The position numbers and the translations under genes were made by a program. A stretch of 64,000 nucleotides of DNA, from assembly GCA_037045055.1 (NCBI GenBank), contig JBAOHJ010000003.1:620001-684000 (forward strand), given 5' to 3'. This document shows positions 41,240 through 50,506 of the stretch, in pieces. The stretch is from Phosphoribacter sp037045055. Lineage in GTDB: Bacteria; Actinomycetota; Actinomycetes; Actinomycetales; Dermatophilaceae. Position 1 is the stretch's first letter. Every line of letters starts with the position of its first letter. The notes beneath the pieces are model-generated. The model was not told where the DNA came from. It worked only from the letters and a program-made list of their open reading frames with translations, and did not search any database.

Positions 41240-42155
41240 AGCCCTCGACGATGGGCCCCCCGGCGGCCTGCTCCAGGGTGCTCCCCAGCCAGCGCTCGAC
41301 GATCCGCTTGGCGATGGAGATCCCCCCGGGCACCCGGATCGTGCCGGAGCGCAGCAGCGCGGCATACTCCGCCCGAGTCACCCACCGCACCTCGGCCAGC
41401 TCCTGGGGGTCGGCTCGCAGCTCGGTGGTTACCGCCCGGGCGGTGGCCCCGACCATGATCGAGCAAGGGAAGGGCCACGGCTGGTTGCCCAGGTAGCCGA
41501 CCTCGTCGACGAGGACGCCGCTCTCCTCGCGGACCTCCCGGATCACCGCCGCCTCGAAGGACTCGCCGGGCTCGACGAAGCCGGCCAGCACGGAGTACTG
41601 GTTCTCCGGCCAGGTCAGCCCGCGCCCGAGCAGCAACCGCCCCGCCGGGTCGATCACCGACACGATGACCGCGGGGTCGGTCCGGGGGAAGTGCTCGGCG
41701 GCGCAGGCCGGGCAGCGGCGCACCCAGCCGCCCAGGGCCGGCTCGCTCGCCGCCCCGCACCGGGCGCAGAAGCCGTGCGTGCGGTGCCAGTTCGCCAGGG
41801 CCAGGGTGGTGGTGAAGACCCCGGCGTCGAGATCGCCGAGGAGGACGCCGACCTGCCGCAGGCTGCGCCAGTGGGGCCCGGGCTGGTCGGCCTCGACCAC
41901 GCCCAGGTATGCCGCGCCGTCCCTGGCGACGCCGAGGAACACCGCCAGCCGCTCGGCGTCGGGCGGCTCGGGGGACCTTACGACCAGGGCATCGGCCGCC
42001 ACCGCCATCCGGTCCCCGCGCAGGGCCGCGACCCGGGTGCCCGGGTCGGCCAGCAGCCCCGGCAGCAGGCCCGGCTCACCCCGGCGGTGGCCGGCTCGGT
42101 CGAGCAGGCCGCGGGAGAGGGCCAGCCCCGGCAGCGACTCGGCGGCGGCACTCAT
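41223..42155 (-). CDS. nudC: NAD(H) diphosphatase NudC
   Basis: A 310-residue Nudix enzyme that splits NADH into NMNH and AMP and, in some bacteria, removes NAD caps from RNA. The zinc ribbon is CARCGAAS ... RCPACAAEHFPRTDPA (about residues 130-160), the Nudix box is GFVEPGESFEAAVIREVREE, and the NudC motif NQPWPFPCS (usually SQPWPFP) follows at the expected distance. The order zinc ribbon-Nudix box-QPWPFP is diagnostic. It converges with the mycoredoxin gene. Confidence 0.96.
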   Translation of the reverse strand: MSAAAESLPGLALSRGLLDRAGHRRGEPGLLPGLLADPGTRVAALRGDRMAVAADALVVRSPEPPDAERLAVFLGVARDGAAYLGVVEADQPGPHWRSLRQVGVLLGDLDAGVFTTTLALANWHRTHGFCARCGAASEPALGGWVRRCPACAAEHFPRTDPAVIVSVIDPAGRLLLGRGLTWPENQYSVLAGFVEPGESFEAAVIREVREESGVLVDEVGYLGNQPWPFPCSIMVGATARAVTTELRADPQELAEVRWVTRAEYAALLRSGTIRVPGGISIAKRIVERWLGSTLEQAAGGPIVEGFRPAT

Positions 42156-42197
42156 GACCTCCACCCTAGGACCGCCCCGACGCCCTACGGTGTGAGC

Positions 42198-43424
42198 ATG
42201 ACACCGCACGCGGGCCGCACCCCGGCATACCTTGCGGCACTGGCGAGCTCGGCGGTGCCAGGTCTGGACCCGGTGTCGGTGCAGGCGGTCCAGCAGGCAC
42301 CTGGCGCGCGCTTCCAGGTCGCCTTCGTCACGGACCGCCAGCAGCGTCGCTGGACCGTCCGGGTGCCCCTGACCGCGGCCGCCGGCGCCCAGCAGGACGC
42401 CACGGTGGCGCTGCTGCACCTGCTGGCCCGGCGGTTGCCGTTCCAGGTGCCCGCCCCCAAGGGTTTCGTCGCCGTCCCGCAGGGTCGGGCGGTGGTTTAT
42501 CCGCACCTCGTCGGGCATGCACTCGACCTGGCCCAGGTGCCGGCCGGGCCGGGCCTGGCGGCCGAGATCGGCCGGGCGCTCGCGGCGCTGCACAACGTCG
42601 ACCGGGGGGTGTACGACCAGGGCGACGTGCCGGCATACGACGCGGCCACATGCCGGGCCCGGCACGTGGCCGACCTCGACCGCGGGGCCGGCACCGGCCA
42701 CGTCCCGACCGCACTGCTGGCCCGATGGGAGTCGGCGTTGGAGGACGTCACCCTGTGGCGGTTCGCGCCGACCCCCACGCACGGCGGTGTGGACGGGCGC
42801 TCGATCCTCGCGGTCTTCGACGGCGAGACGGATGCCTCGGCCGCGCACGTCAAGGCCCTGGTCGGGTGGGAGGACGCCGCGATGGGCGACCCGGCCGCCG
42901 ACCTCGCCGCCCTCGTGCGCGGGGGGCACGAGGGCCTGGTCGACTCGGTCCTGGAGGCCTACGCCAACTCCCGCATCGAGCGCCCGGACGCCCATCTGCG
43001 CCGCCGCGCCCGGTTGCTCGGGGAGCTGCGGGTGCTGCGCGGGTTGCTCGTGGCCGTCACGTCGGGGGCCGCGCCGGCGGTGCAGGAGTATGCCGCGCGG
43101 CTGCGCGAGCTCGACGCCGACACGCACGGCGACGACGACCTCGCCGTGCCGGCGCCACCGACCGCGCCGGCGCCTCGTGCGGTGGCCCTGCCGTCGCCGG
43201 GCCACGGCGACTCCGCGGCGCCCGACGAGGCGCCGGGCGGCGACGACGGGCACGACCCGACCCAGGAGATCCCCGCGCACCAGCTGGCCAAGGCCCGCGG
43301 GACCCTGCTGGCCGAGGAGGCCGACCCGGCCGGTGGATCTCCGGCCGACCCCGCCCTCCCCGCCGACCCCGCCGACCCGGACGACCCGGACGGCGACGAG
43401 GTCGACGGGCGCATCGGGCGGTGA
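42198..43424 (+). CDS. Aminoglycoside-phosphotransferase-fold protein, active site altered
   Basis: A 408-residue protein with the choline/aminoglycoside kinase fold in residues 1-310 and an acidic, Pro/Asp-rich disordered tail. Family blocks are visible: VYPHLVGHALDLAQV, AEIGRALAALHNVD and the C-lobe GDPAADLAALVRGG. The catalytic loop, normally HGDxxxxN, reads THGGVDGRSIL near residue 195, and the metal-binding Asp of the next block is replaced (VGWEDAAMGDP rather than DWEDA). Both changes suggest weak or no kinase activity. It is divergent from nudC and precedes adnB tail-to-tail. Resistance kinase is possible but not supported. Confidence 0.8.
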   Translation: MTPHAGRTPAYLAALASSAVPGLDPVSVQAVQQAPGARFQVAFVTDRQQRRWTVRVPLTAAAGAQQDATVALLHLLARRLPFQVPAPKGFVAVPQGRAVVYPHLVGHALDLAQVPAGPGLAAEIGRALAALHNVDRGVYDQGDVPAYDAATCRARHVADLDRGAGTGHVPTALLARWESALEDVTLWRFAPTPTHGGVDGRSILAVFDGETDASAAHVKALVGWEDAAMGDPAADLAALVRGGHEGLVDSVLEAYANSRIERPDAHLRRRARLLGELRVLRGLLVAVTSGAAPAVQEYAARLRELDADTHGDDDLAVPAPPTAPAPRAVALPSPGHGDSAAPDEAPGGDDGHDPTQEIPAHQLAKARGTLLAEEADPAGGSPADPALPADPADPDDPDGDEVDGRIGR

Positions 43425-43474
43425 CGGCCGGGCCCGCGCCGCTCGGCGAGCGGTGCGGCAGCGCAATGGGGCGG

Positions 43475-46400
43475 CTAACGCTGCGGGATCTCGGTCAGCC
43501 GGGCCACCAGGGCGTGCTCGTCGGGCAGCTGCGGCCGGACCGTCCGACCCGTGCCGGCGTAGAAGAACGCGGCGTCGACAGCCGCGGCGGCAAGGCCCCG
43601 TAGCCGGGCGTAGGCCAGGGCGTAGATGCCCAGCTGCACCGCCCGGGCGTCGGCGAGCGCCCCGGTCGGCTCGGCGCCGGTCTTCCAGTCGACCACGGTG
43701 TAGCCCCCGTCCGGCCGAGCGAACACCGCGTCGATCCGCCCCCGGACCGCCACCCCGGCCAGGATCGTCTCGATCGGCACCTCGACCGCCACCGGCACCC
43801 GGTGTGCCCACTCGCTGGCCAGGAACCTCGCCCGCATCGCGGGCAGGTCCGGCTCGGCCCCCGCGCCCTCGTCGGCCGAGCCGGGCAGCTCGTCGATGTC
43901 GACCAGGGCGGCCCGCCCGTAGTGGTGCTCCACCCAGGTATGGAACGCCGTCCCGCGCCGGGCGCCCGGCGCGGGAGACGCGGGCACGGGTCGGCGCAGC
44001 GCGAGGGCGAACCGGGCCGGGTCCTGCGCCAGCGCGACCACGGCGGAGGCGGACAGGTGCGGCGGCAGCTGGACGGCGATCTCGTCGCGGGCCCGGGCCG
44101 CGGCGCGCTCGGCGAGCAGCAGCTCGACGTCCTGCGCATGCCGGTCCTCCGGGACCCCGGTATGCCGGTCCCCCGGCCCGGCGGGGACTGCCCGGTCCGC
44201 CGGCCCGGCGGGGACTGCCCGGTCCGCCGGCTGGACAGGGGCAGCGCGGTCCGCTCGCGCCGCCGCCACCTGCTCGGCGACCCCCGCCAACGCCTCCCGT
44301 CGCGACCGCAGGGGGTCCGCGGGCCAGAGCACCTCGACGGCGGCCTGCTCCACCGGGTTGGTCGGTGCCCCGGTGGAGTCGGGCACCTCGTCCCACCGAG
44401 CCACCTGGACCCCCAGCTGCGCGGCCGCGTCGACGATCTCGGCGAGGAACCGCGAGGTCACCCGGGGCCGGGCCTGCCCGGACCACACGCTGGCGGTGAG
44501 CAGCAACCGACGGCGGGCTCGGGTCACCGCCACGTAGGCCAGCCGCCGCTCCTCGGCGAGCTCGTGCAGCCCGCCGTCGACGCGGAACCGCTCCCACCGA
44601 TCGGCCAGGTCCGCGGCGTCCAGCGCACCGGCATACCGGAAGGTCGGCAGGCCCGCCGCGTCGGCGCGCACGGCGTACGGCACCCCGGGCAGCCCCACAC
44701 ACCAGCCGCCGTCGCGGGGCTCGCCCACCTGCCACCCGCCCGCCCCGTCGGGCTTGGCGACGACCGGGGTGCCGCGCGCGGGGAAGGTGCCCTCGAGCAT
44801 CCCCGGGACGACGACGCAGTCCCACTCCAGCCCCTTGGCGGCATGGACGGTGAGCACCTGGATCGCATCGGGCGAGGGCTCCAGGGACGGGGTGTCCAGG
44901 CCGCGCTCCTCGGCGAAGGCGGCGTCGGCCCAGGCGAGGAACCCGGCCAGCGTCGGTCGGTCAGCGCCCGAGCTGAACGACGCGGCGACGTCGGCGAACG
45001 CGTCCAGGTGGGCGCGGGCGGCCTCGGGGGTGTACTCCGGCCGGGCGAGCACCTCGACGTCCAGGCCCAGGGCCCGCTCGGCCTCGCCGACGAGGTCGGC
45101 CAGCGGCAGGGCGCTGAGCGCCTGGACCCGCCGGAGCGCGCCGGCCAACCAGGCCAGGCGGGCCCGCGCGGGCGCGCCGATGCTCTGGCCTTCCGGCCCG
45201 GCCCAGCCCGCTGCCGGCAGGTCCAGGAGCGCCTCCACGAGGCTGGGCCGGGTGTCGGCGTCCGGCCCGAGCTCGACCGCCCGGTGATCCGATCGGCCCG
45301 GCCCGGTGCCCGTCGGCTCGCCCGGCTCGCCCGCGCAAGGCAGCAGGATCCCGAGCTCACCGCGTGCCTGGGACCGGGCGAGGCGTTGGCGATGGGCCGC
45401 CCAGGAGTGCAGCCCGTCGAGATCGGCGGCGCCCAGCCGGCACATCGCCCCGGTGAGCAGGCGCATGAGCGCGTCGCCGCGGGTGGGGTCGGCGACCACG
45501 CGCAGCAGCGCGAGGATGTCGGCCACCTCGGGCGTGAGCAGCAGCCCGCCGAGCCCGACGACCTCGACGGGCAGCCCGGCCTGCTCCAACGCCTCGACGA
45601 TCGGCCCGAACTGCGAGCGCTTGCGGCACAGCACCGCCGCGGTGGTGCCCGCTCGGGCGCGCGCCTGCGCCAGCCACCTGGCGAGGTAGTCCGCCTCCTG
45701 CAAGTGCGTGCCGACCCGGGCCGCGACGACCTGACCGACCCCGGCCCCCGCGCGGGCGCGCAGCGGGACGACGGGCACCCGGGCCTGCTCGCGCAGCGGG
45801 GCGGCCAGCGCGTTGGCCACGTCGAGGATCGCGGTGTCGTTGCGCCAGCTCGTCGACAGGGCGACCGTCGCCGCCGGGCCGGTGTCGTGGAACTGCTCGG
45901 CGAACCCGGCCAGGGTGGTGGCGCTGGCCCCGCGCCAGCCGTAGATCGACTGGTGGGGATCGCCGACGGCGGTGACCGGCACGGGCTCGCCCGGTGCCAC
46001 GAACACCGCCGCGAGCAGCGCCAGCGCCGCCGCCGAGGTGTCCTGCACCTCGTCGAGCAGCACGGCTCGGAACCGGTCGCGCTCGGTGGCCCCGATGTCG
46101 GGGAAGGTGCGGGCCAGCGCCGCCGCCAGGGCCACCTGGTCGGCGAAGTCCATGGCCTCGCGCGAGCGCTTGAGCTGTGCGTAGGCGTCGACGATGGGCA
46201 GGATCGCCCGACGCGCCCGCAGGGTCGCGAGGACCTTGCGCAGCCGGTCGTTGAGCCCGGACTTCAGCCGGGCGGTGACCGAGGCGGCGGCGACAGTCTC
46301 GATCGCGGCGATGGCCCGGTCCAGCTCCTGGGCCACCTCGGTGGTGCCGAGCAGGTGCTCGGCCATCTCGCCGGCCAGGTCCACGACGCCGGCGATCACC

Positions 46401-46915
46401 GACGACTCGGTGTAGGGCACCTCGTCCATGGGGCCCTCGTAGCGAGCCACCGCCGCCGCGGCATACTGCCAGGCCGCGGCCTGCGCGAGCAGGCGCGAGC
46501 CGGGCTCGTACCCCAGGCGCAGGGCGTGCTCACCGACCAGCCGGCCGGCGTAGGAGTGGTAGGTGGACACCGACGGGGTGCCGCCGAGGGCCTGCGCGCC
46601 CCATTCGTCGCGGCCGGGGGCCCAGATGCCCGCCGAGCGCAAGGCGCGCAGCCGGGTGTCCACGCGCTCGGCCAGCTCCGCGGCGGCCTTGCGGGTGAAG
46701 GTGAGCCCGAGCACCTCGTCGGGCTCGACATGGCCGTTGGCGACCAGCCAGACCACCCGGGCCGCCATCGTCTCGGTCTTGCCGCTGCCGGCTCCGGCGA
46801 CCACGAGCAGGGGCCGCGGCGGTGCCTCGATAACGGCCCGCTGCTCGGCGGTGGGTGGATGGGTCAGCCCGACCGCCTCGGCCAGCTCGGCGGCGCCGAA
46901 TCTCGGCCGGGTCAC
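43475..46915 (-). CDS. adnB: AdnB subunit of the AdnAB helicase-nuclease
   Basis: A 1146-residue helicase-nuclease that with AdnA resects double-strand DNA ends for recombination in Actinobacteria. The motor has an intact Walker A, AGAGSGKTETMAAR (about residue 40), motif II LLDEVQDT, the Gly/Arg block GDPHQSIYGWRG and VHAAKGLEWD. The C-terminal RecB-like nuclease carries VVDWKTGAEP. Between motor and nuclease lies a variable linker with a duplicated nine-residue repeat (ADRAVPAGP). GTG 46915 overlaps the adnA stop as GTGA. It is slightly longer than mycobacterial AdnB, partly due to that linker. Confidence 0.95.
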   Translation of the reverse strand: MTRPRFGAAELAEAVGLTHPPTAEQRAVIEAPPRPLLVVAGAGSGKTETMAARVVWLVANGHVEPDEVLGLTFTRKAAAELAERVDTRLRALRSAGIWAPGRDEWGAQALGGTPSVSTYHSYAGRLVGEHALRLGYEPGSRLLAQAAAWQYAAAAVARYEGPMDEVPYTESSVIAGVVDLAGEMAEHLLGTTEVAQELDRAIAAIETVAAASVTARLKSGLNDRLRKVLATLRARRAILPIVDAYAQLKRSREAMDFADQVALAAALARTFPDIGATERDRFRAVLLDEVQDTSAAALALLAAVFVAPGEPVPVTAVGDPHQSIYGWRGASATTLAGFAEQFHDTGPAATVALSTSWRNDTAILDVANALAAPLREQARVPVVPLRARAGAGVGQVVAARVGTHLQEADYLARWLAQARARAGTTAAVLCRKRSQFGPIVEALEQAGLPVEVVGLGGLLLTPEVADILALLRVVADPTRGDALMRLLTGAMCRLGAADLDGLHSWAAHRQRLARSQARGELGILLPCAGEPGEPTGTGPGRSDHRAVELGPDADTRPSLVEALLDLPAAGWAGPEGQSIGAPARARLAWLAGALRRVQALSALPLADLVGEAERALGLDVEVLARPEYTPEAARAHLDAFADVAASFSSGADRPTLAGFLAWADAAFAEERGLDTPSLEPSPDAIQVLTVHAAKGLEWDCVVVPGMLEGTFPARGTPVVAKPDGAGGWQVGEPRDGGWCVGLPGVPYAVRADAAGLPTFRYAGALDAADLADRWERFRVDGGLHELAEERRLAYVAVTRARRRLLLTASVWSGQARPRVTSRFLAEIVDAAAQLGVQVARWDEVPDSTGAPTNPVEQAAVEVLWPADPLRSRREALAGVAEQVAAARADRAAPVQPADRAVPAGPADRAVPAGPGDRHTGVPEDRHAQDVELLLAERAAARARDEIAVQLPPHLSASAVVALAQDPARFALALRRPVPASPAPGARRGTAFHTWVEHHYGRAALVDIDELPGSADEGAGAEPDLPAMRARFLASEWAHRVPVAVEVPIETILAGVAVRGRIDAVFARPDGGYTVVDWKTGAEPTGALADARAVQLGIYALAYARLRGLAAAAVDAAFFYAGTGRTVRPQLPDEHALVARLTEIPQR
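44175..44228. repeat. Perfect 27-bp tandem duplication inside adnB
   Basis: Two identical 27-bp units (44175-44201 and 44202-44228) encode a repeated ADRAVPAGP peptide in the flexible linker between helicase and nuclease domains. The multiple-of-three length keeps the frame. Confidence 0.9.
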
Positions 46916-49900
46916 AGTGCCCGGCCCTCGGGATGCGCCGGACAGCTGGCGCGCACCGGGCACCGGTCGCAATCCTTGCCGGGCCGCGCCGGGAAGGTCG
47001 CGGCGGCCATGCCCTCGGCGGTGTGCTCGACCAGGTCCCGGGCCCAGGTCGGCTCGTCGTCGTCGGCCAGCGGCGGCTGGAGCTGCTCGCTGACCGTCGA
47101 GGCCGCGGCCTTGCCCAGCTGGACCAGTGCGGCCCCGGCGCTGTGGCGGCCGGCCTCGGCGAAGGCACCCTCGACGACGGCGAGCTGGTAGGCGCCCAGC
47201 TGGGGGTGTCGGGGCAGCTCGGCCTTGGTGGGCTTGCTCGAGCCGGTCTTGTAGTCCACGACCCGCAGCCGCCCGTCGTCGGTATGCCGCTCGAGCCGGT
47301 CGACCCGTCCGCGCAGCAGCGCGCGGCCCAGCGGGACCTCGATGTCCAGCTCGACGCCCACCCGGTGCCAGCCCCGGCCGGGCGCCGCCGCGACGTAGTC
47401 GGCCAGGCGCCCGGCCATCTGGTGCGCCTCGGCGCGCAGCCGATCGGTGGCCCATCCCCGAGGCAGCCCCAGCTGCGCCCAGCGCAGGTCGACCTGCTCG
47501 CGCAGCGTCGCCGCGTCGGCGTCGCCGACCTCCGCGGCGACGGCGTGGACCAGGGACCCGATGCCGGCCGACGGGCTCGGCACGCCGTCGCCGCCGGAGG
47601 CGGTGAGCACCCAGCGCAGCGGGCAGGTGGCGAAGGCCGCGAGGGTCGACGGCGACACCCGCACCGGCTGCCCCGGGCCACGGCGGGGACGGGGGTCGGC
47701 GTGCTCGACCAACGCCCACCACTGGTCCGGGTCGGCACCCGGCGCTCCGTCGTCGGCCAGCCGGGCCAGGTGACGGGCGCACCGGCGACGCTCCAGCGGA
47801 TCGCGCGAGAGCACCCCCCGGCGCAGCGCCCCGACGAGGTCGGTCAGGGTCAGCCGCGGGCGGACCGCGGCGAACTCGCGATGCGGCTGGTGCGCAGGCA
47901 GCGGGTTGACGAGGTCGAGGTAGGGCGAGGGCTGCTCGTCCTCGCTGCGCACGGCGGTCACCAGCAGGCGCTCGGTGGCCCGGGTCACCGCCACGTGGAA
48001 CAAGCGCGTCTCGTCGTAGCGGACGGCGGCCTGCTTGGCCCGGACCGACCCCTCGCGCCCGGTATGCAGGTCGACCAGGTCGGCCGAACCCAGCAGCGAC
48101 CCCCGCAGCCGCAGGTCGGGCCAGACCCCTTCCTGCACGCCGGCGACGACCACGAGCGGCCACTGCCGGCCGGCGGCGGCCGCCGGGGTGAGCAGGGCCA
48201 CCGACCCGGCCGTGGGCGCCCGGGCCACCAGCGTGTCGCCGGGCACGTCCTCGCCGCGGACGTGGTCGAGGAACAGGTCCGGCCCCGCCGTGGGCAGCCG
48301 CTCGACGAACCGGGCCGCCGCGTCGAAGAGCGCCACGACGGCGTCGAGGTCGCGGTCGGCCCGCACCGCCGTGGCCCCACCACGCAGCGCCTCCTCGCGC
48401 CAGCGTCGGGCCAGCCCCAGAGCCGACCAGATCTCCCACAGCACGGTCTCCGCGGTGACCCCGACCGCCCAGCCGGGCCCGGCCGGCGCCGCAGCGGCGG
48501 CCGTGACCCCGGCGCGGACCGCGGCGGCCAGCCGGCGCAGGGCCCCGCCGTCCGGGCCGGCTCGCGCGGCGGCGAACGGGTCGACGACCGCGGCGGCCAG
48601 CAGCTCGCCACCGGCGCGCTCGCCACCGTCGTGCATCTCGGCCCGGCGCAGCTCGCGGCGCAGCCGCCGCAGCGACACCGCGTCCGCGCCGCCCAGCGGC
48701 GACAGCAGCAGGTCCTCGGCCACCTGCGGCTCCGGTAGGGCCGCCGGATCGCGGGCCAGGGCCAGGCTCAGCTCGAGCAGCGTCAGCAGCGGTCGCACGG
48801 CCACCTCCTCGCGCACCGGCAGCGCCGCCGACGCGGGCGCCACCGGGACGCCGCCGGCGTCGAGCACCCGGCGCAGGGTCGCGGCGCGGCCCTGTCCGCG
48901 CACGAGGACGGCCATGTCCCCCCACGGCATACCGTCGCGCAGGTGAGCCTCGCGCAACGCGCCGGCCACGTGGGCGGCCTCCTGGGCCACGGCCCGCAGC
49001 AGGGCCACCTCCACGTGCCCCGCCGGCCCCAGCGCGGTGGCCGTGCGCTGGGCGCCGCCGCCGGCCGCCCCGATCCTCGTGACGACGCGTTGGGCGACCT
49101 CGCCCAGCGCCGCGCCCTGGCGGTGGGCCGAGCGCAGGACCACGGTCGGCACCGGCTCGAACGCCGGCCACGGCCCGACGAGCAGGGTCGGGTCGGCCCC
49201 GCGGAAGGTGTGCACGGCGGCGTCCGGGTCGCCGAGCAGGACCAACCGCAGCGGGGGGCCGGCCAGCAGGGACAACAGTCGCGCGGCCGGACGGGTGAGC
49301 TCCTGGGCGTCGTCGACGACCAGCAGGTCCAGCTCCGAGCGCAGCCGGGCCAGCGCGTCGGGGTCGTCCTCGAGCAGGTCGGCGGCGGCGGCCAGGACCC
49401 AGGCGGGGTCGTAGGCCCCGGGGCGCGATAGGGCGGTGACCTCGTCGTACTCCCGCAGGACGGCCGCCGCGGCCACCCACTCGGCACGGCCCGCCTGGCG
49501 CCCCAGAGCCGCCAGACCCTCGGCGTCCAGACCGAGCTCGACCGCGCGCATGAGCAGGTCGCGCAGCTCGGCTCGGAAGCCACGCGTGACCAAGGCGGCC
49601 TGCAGCGTCGGGGGCCAGGCGGGCCCGGTGCCGTCGGCGGCGTGCCCGGCGAGCAGCTCGCGCAGCACGACGTCCTGCTCCGGGCCGCTGAGCAACCGGG
49701 GCGCGGGCTGCTGCAGGAGCGCGGCCTGGGCCCGCAGCACCGCGAAGCCGAAGGCTTGGTGGCTGCGTGCCACGACCTGCGTGGTGGTGCCGCCGAGCCG
49801 GGAGGTGACCCGGCTGCGCAGGTCGGCCGCGCCTTGGCGGGTCGGGGTGAGCAGCAGGCAGCGGTCCGCGACACCGCCGCGACGACGCACCTGGTCGACG

Positions 49901-50079
49901 ACGAGCTCGACGGCGGTCGTCGTCGTGCCCGTGCCCGGCCCGCCGAGGACGCGCACGACCGCGGCATCGTGGTCCAGCACCGCCCGCTGGGTGACGTCCA
50001 GCTCCGGGACCCCGGCGTTCGTCGAGCTGGACCGCCACAGGGTGACCTGCGGCGCCCCCCGGGACCCGCTCACCGCCAT
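46912..50079 (-). CDS. adnA: AdnA subunit of the AdnAB helicase-nuclease
   Basis: A 1055-residue partner of AdnB, the same length as the mycobacterial protein. The N-terminal motor is degenerate: the P-loop reads GGPGTGTTTTAVEL, lacking the Lys, as in known AdnA proteins where AdnB does the ATP work. The C-terminal nuclease has VVDYKTGSSKPTKAEL and an iron-sulfur cysteine set (CPLRWVL early, then CDRCPVRASCPAH at the end). The start ATG 50079 lies 13 bp after the alkyltransferase-like gene, in one operon with moeZ, and adnB follows by a 4-bp overlap. Confidence 0.95.
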   Translation of the reverse strand: MAVSGSRGAPQVTLWRSSSTNAGVPELDVTQRAVLDHDAAVVRVLGGPGTGTTTTAVELVVDQVRRRGGVADRCLLLTPTRQGAADLRSRVTSRLGGTTTQVVARSHQAFGFAVLRAQAALLQQPAPRLLSGPEQDVVLRELLAGHAADGTGPAWPPTLQAALVTRGFRAELRDLLMRAVELGLDAEGLAALGRQAGRAEWVAAAAVLREYDEVTALSRPGAYDPAWVLAAAADLLEDDPDALARLRSELDLLVVDDAQELTRPAARLLSLLAGPPLRLVLLGDPDAAVHTFRGADPTLLVGPWPAFEPVPTVVLRSAHRQGAALGEVAQRVVTRIGAAGGGAQRTATALGPAGHVEVALLRAVAQEAAHVAGALREAHLRDGMPWGDMAVLVRGQGRAATLRRVLDAGGVPVAPASAALPVREEVAVRPLLTLLELSLALARDPAALPEPQVAEDLLLSPLGGADAVSLRRLRRELRRAEMHDGGERAGGELLAAAVVDPFAAARAGPDGGALRRLAAAVRAGVTAAAAAPAGPGWAVGVTAETVLWEIWSALGLARRWREEALRGGATAVRADRDLDAVVALFDAAARFVERLPTAGPDLFLDHVRGEDVPGDTLVARAPTAGSVALLTPAAAAGRQWPLVVVAGVQEGVWPDLRLRGSLLGSADLVDLHTGREGSVRAKQAAVRYDETRLFHVAVTRATERLLVTAVRSEDEQPSPYLDLVNPLPAHQPHREFAAVRPRLTLTDLVGALRRGVLSRDPLERRRCARHLARLADDGAPGADPDQWWALVEHADPRPRRGPGQPVRVSPSTLAAFATCPLRWVLTASGGDGVPSPSAGIGSLVHAVAAEVGDADAATLREQVDLRWAQLGLPRGWATDRLRAEAHQMAGRLADYVAAAPGRGWHRVGVELDIEVPLGRALLRGRVDRLERHTDDGRLRVVDYKTGSSKPTKAELPRHPQLGAYQLAVVEGAFAEAGRHSAGAALVQLGKAAASTVSEQLQPPLADDDEPTWARDLVEHTAEGMAAATFPARPGKDCDRCPVRASCPAHPEGRAL

Positions 50080-50092
50080 GGACCCGATTCCA

Positions 50093-50506
50093 TCACGAGG
50101 AGCCGACACCCCCCGCCGGCCGCCAGCGCGCCCGGGTGAGGTCCACCCGATAGCCCTCGCGGTAGGCGGGGCGCTGCTGGCCCGGCGCCCCGCCACGCAG
50201 CGGCGTGCCTTCGCGGACGTAGTGGCGGTGCGCCGGCCGCTCGTGCCCGACCGGGGGCAGGCCGCCCGCGCGCAGCACCCGCCACCACGGCAGCCCGGCG
50301 CCGTACCGGCTCAGCACCCGACCCACCCCGCGAGGCCCACCGGCACCCACCAGCGCGGCCACGTCCCCGTAGGTGAGCACCCGACCCGCCGGGATCGCCT
50401 CGACGACCTCGAGGACCCGCTCGACGTACTCCGGCAGCGGCGCCGGCAGCGGCGCCGGCCATGACCCCTCGGGTCCGGCACCGGGGTCCGGACGCCGCGG
50501 GTGCAT
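50093..50506 (-). CDS. Alkyltransferase-like (ATL) DNA-binding protein
   Basis: A 137-residue MGMT-domain protein. The DNA-binding helix and strand YVERVLEVVEAIPAGRVLTYGDVAALVG are typical, but the alkyl-acceptor PCHRV is replaced by PWWRVLR, so it cannot repair by methyl transfer. Such ATL proteins bind O6-alkylguanine and flag it for nucleotide-excision repair. It overlaps the moeZ stop by one base (TGATG) and lies 13 bp before adnA, so it is expressed with the break-resection enzyme, an apt setting. The N- and C-terminal extensions are Pro/Arg-rich. Confidence 0.88.
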   Translation of the reverse strand: MHPRRPDPGAGPEGSWPAPLPAPLPEYVERVLEVVEAIPAGRVLTYGDVAALVGAGGPRGVGRVLSRYGAGLPWWRVLRAGGLPPVGHERPAHRHYVREGTPLRGGAPGQQRPAYREGYRVDLTRARWRPAGGVGSS

